A stretch of 32,335 bases of DNA, from the NCBI GenBank assembly GCA_947259985.1, contig CAMYOJ010000030.1:27084-59418 (forward strand). Direction: 5' to 3'. The position numbers and the translations under genes are program-made. Source of the DNA: an uncultured Woeseiaceae bacterium (GTDB lineage: Bacteria > Pseudomonadota > Gammaproteobacteria > Steroidobacterales > Woeseiaceae). Below are positions 31,484 to 32,335 of the stretch, piece after piece. Numbering within the stretch: the first letter of the stretch is position 1; the number at the start of each line of letters is the position of its first letter. The notes under the pieces were generated by a model that did not search any database, had not been told where the DNA came from, and was given only the letters and a program-made list of their open reading frames with translations.

Positions 31484-32335
31484 ATGATCAGTCACGAGAT
31501 TACGCAGCTTGCCCGTACGTCTCTGTTGTTGCTTGACTACGCCGCGCAGCAGGGACTGGATCGCGCGCGGCTGATACGAAACGCCGGACTGTCCGAAGAA
31601 CTCCTCGAAGATCCCGACTCACGCATCAAGACCGCGAAGATGGTACGGCTTTGGCGTACCGTCGACGAAGCTCTTGGCGATCCGGCCCTCGGCCTGCACG
31701 TCGCCGCTTCTGTAAAGGCGAAGCAGCTCGGCCTGGTGGGTTACGCAATTTTTCATAGCCGCGACGGCTACAGTGCGTTGCACCGTTTTGCTCGATACGT
31801 GAGCATTATTTCCGAGGCTGTGCAACTCGAAGTCGATCAGACAGGTGCCAATACCGTAATAACCTGGAAGGTGCATCCGGCGCTCGTTGCGCTGAGGCAC
31901 CCGGTCGAGACAGGCGTAGCGCTGCTCGTCGCGCTGGCCCGGGACATTACCGGCACTCACGTGAATCCGGTGCGTGTCGACTTGCCCGGGCCGCGTCCAG
32001 AGATGTCAGGCGAGTACCGATCCTATTTCGAATGCCCGCTGAACTTCGAGCAATCGGTTGCTCGGGTCGAATTCTCGCACGAGCATTTGTCGTTGCCGAC
32101 GAGGGCACCCGACGCAACACTCGTCGCGTATCTCGACGATCTCGCCACCATAAAGTTGAATCCTCTCGAAGATCGCGATGAAAGCATGGTCGAAGCAGTA
32201 CGCCGCACCCTTTGGTCGATGCTGCCGGGCGGTCGGCCCGATCTGTGGCGCACCGCGGCGGAACTCGGCGTCAGCGTGAGGACCCTGCAACGGCGACTGG
32301 GCGAGGAGGGCAGCTCATTTTCAAAGGTGCTGGAC
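31484..32335 (+). CDS. AraC-family transcriptional regulator (3' partial)
   Basis: Runs off the window end after 284 codons. The N-terminal part (SLLLLDYAAQQGLDRARLIRNAGL, then GLVGYAIFHSRDGYSALHRFARY) is the arabinose-binding-like domain found in OruR/ArgR-type AraC regulators. The C-terminal helix-turn-helix begins at WRTAAELGVSVRTLQRRLGEEG and is cut before its second half. ATG 31484 gives the usual N-terminus; an in-frame ATG at 31451 is possible, but a TATTAT box at 31447-31452 would then overlap it. Ligand and targets unknown. Confidence 0.85.
   Translation, partial: MISHEITQLARTSLLLLDYAAQQGLDRARLIRNAGLSEELLEDPDSRIKTAKMVRLWRTVDEALGDPALGLHVAASVKAKQLGLVGYAIFHSRDGYSALHRFARYVSIISEAVQLEVDQTGANTVITWKVHPALVALRHPVETGVALLVALARDITGTHVNPVRVDLPGPRPEMSGEYRSYFECPLNFEQSVARVEFSHEHLSLPTRAPDATLVAYLDDLATIKLNPLEDRDESMVEAVRRTLWSMLPGGRPDLWRTAAELGVSVRTLQRRLGEEGSSFSKVLD

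Overview
The window looks like a chromosomal segment from a G+C-rich gammaproteobacterium that can oxidise sulfur compounds. This rests on a cytoplasmic sHdr-LbpA sulfur-oxidation locus, an outer-membrane FadL-type porin, a DUF5062 protein and a complete Rnf complex. I cannot fix the order; Chromatiales or Woeseiales relatives are plausible guesses.

Bases 1-8690 (+ strand) hold a compact sHdr operon, entered in mid-gene. It runs hdrB1 (5' end outside the window), hdrA, the conserved sHdr-Hyp gene, hdrC2, hdrB2, a 146-aa Cys-containing unknown, lbpA (lipoate-binding carrier), an ArsR-type repressor with two well-placed cysteines, a FadL/OmpP1 porin and a secreted protein with two DUF302-like halves. 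Nearly every junction overlaps or is under 20 nt. From family knowledge, sHdr oxidises LbpA-bound sulfur to sulfite in the cytoplasm. tusA/dsrE and the lipoyl-assembly genes are not in view.

Bases 8687-13851 hold unrelated housekeeping and accessory genes: DUF5062, a long class-V aminotransferase/cysteine desulfurase-like enzyme, an acyltransferase-3 membrane protein and a gamma-glutamyltransferase lipoprotein.

Bases 13899-28982 (- strand) are the most unusual part. One apparent transcription unit encodes, in order: KorA carrying an N-terminal phage-integrase-type DNA-binding domain; KorB; an 806-aa protein with a degenerate PFOR-like domain and a C-terminal ferredoxin; RnfB; a 1432-aa PFOR-like protein that keeps two [4Fe-4S] ferredoxin sites but has lost the thiamine-diphosphate motif; RnfC, D, G, E and A; and a previously unlisted 56-aa membrane protein with a CxxC...C tail. 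Genes are spaced from -13 to +12 nt. My inference is a hard-wired 2-oxoacid oxidoreductase-Rnf assembly. KorAB would do the thiamine chemistry, the two degenerate PFOR-like proteins would act as electron relays or scaffolds, and Rnf would exchange electrons with NAD(H) while moving ions. The region just before korA has a good sigma70-type promoter set in nested inverted repeats.

Bases 29200-32335 hold a small c-type cytochrome lipoprotein, a secreted MA-clan metallopeptidase, an AlaX alanyl-tRNA editing protein (all - strand) and a divergent AraC-family regulator cut by the window end. I see no tRNA, rRNA, CRISPR array or intact mobile element. There is no gene-free stretch above 300 bases; the longest is 28983-29199, which is annotated as regulatory.
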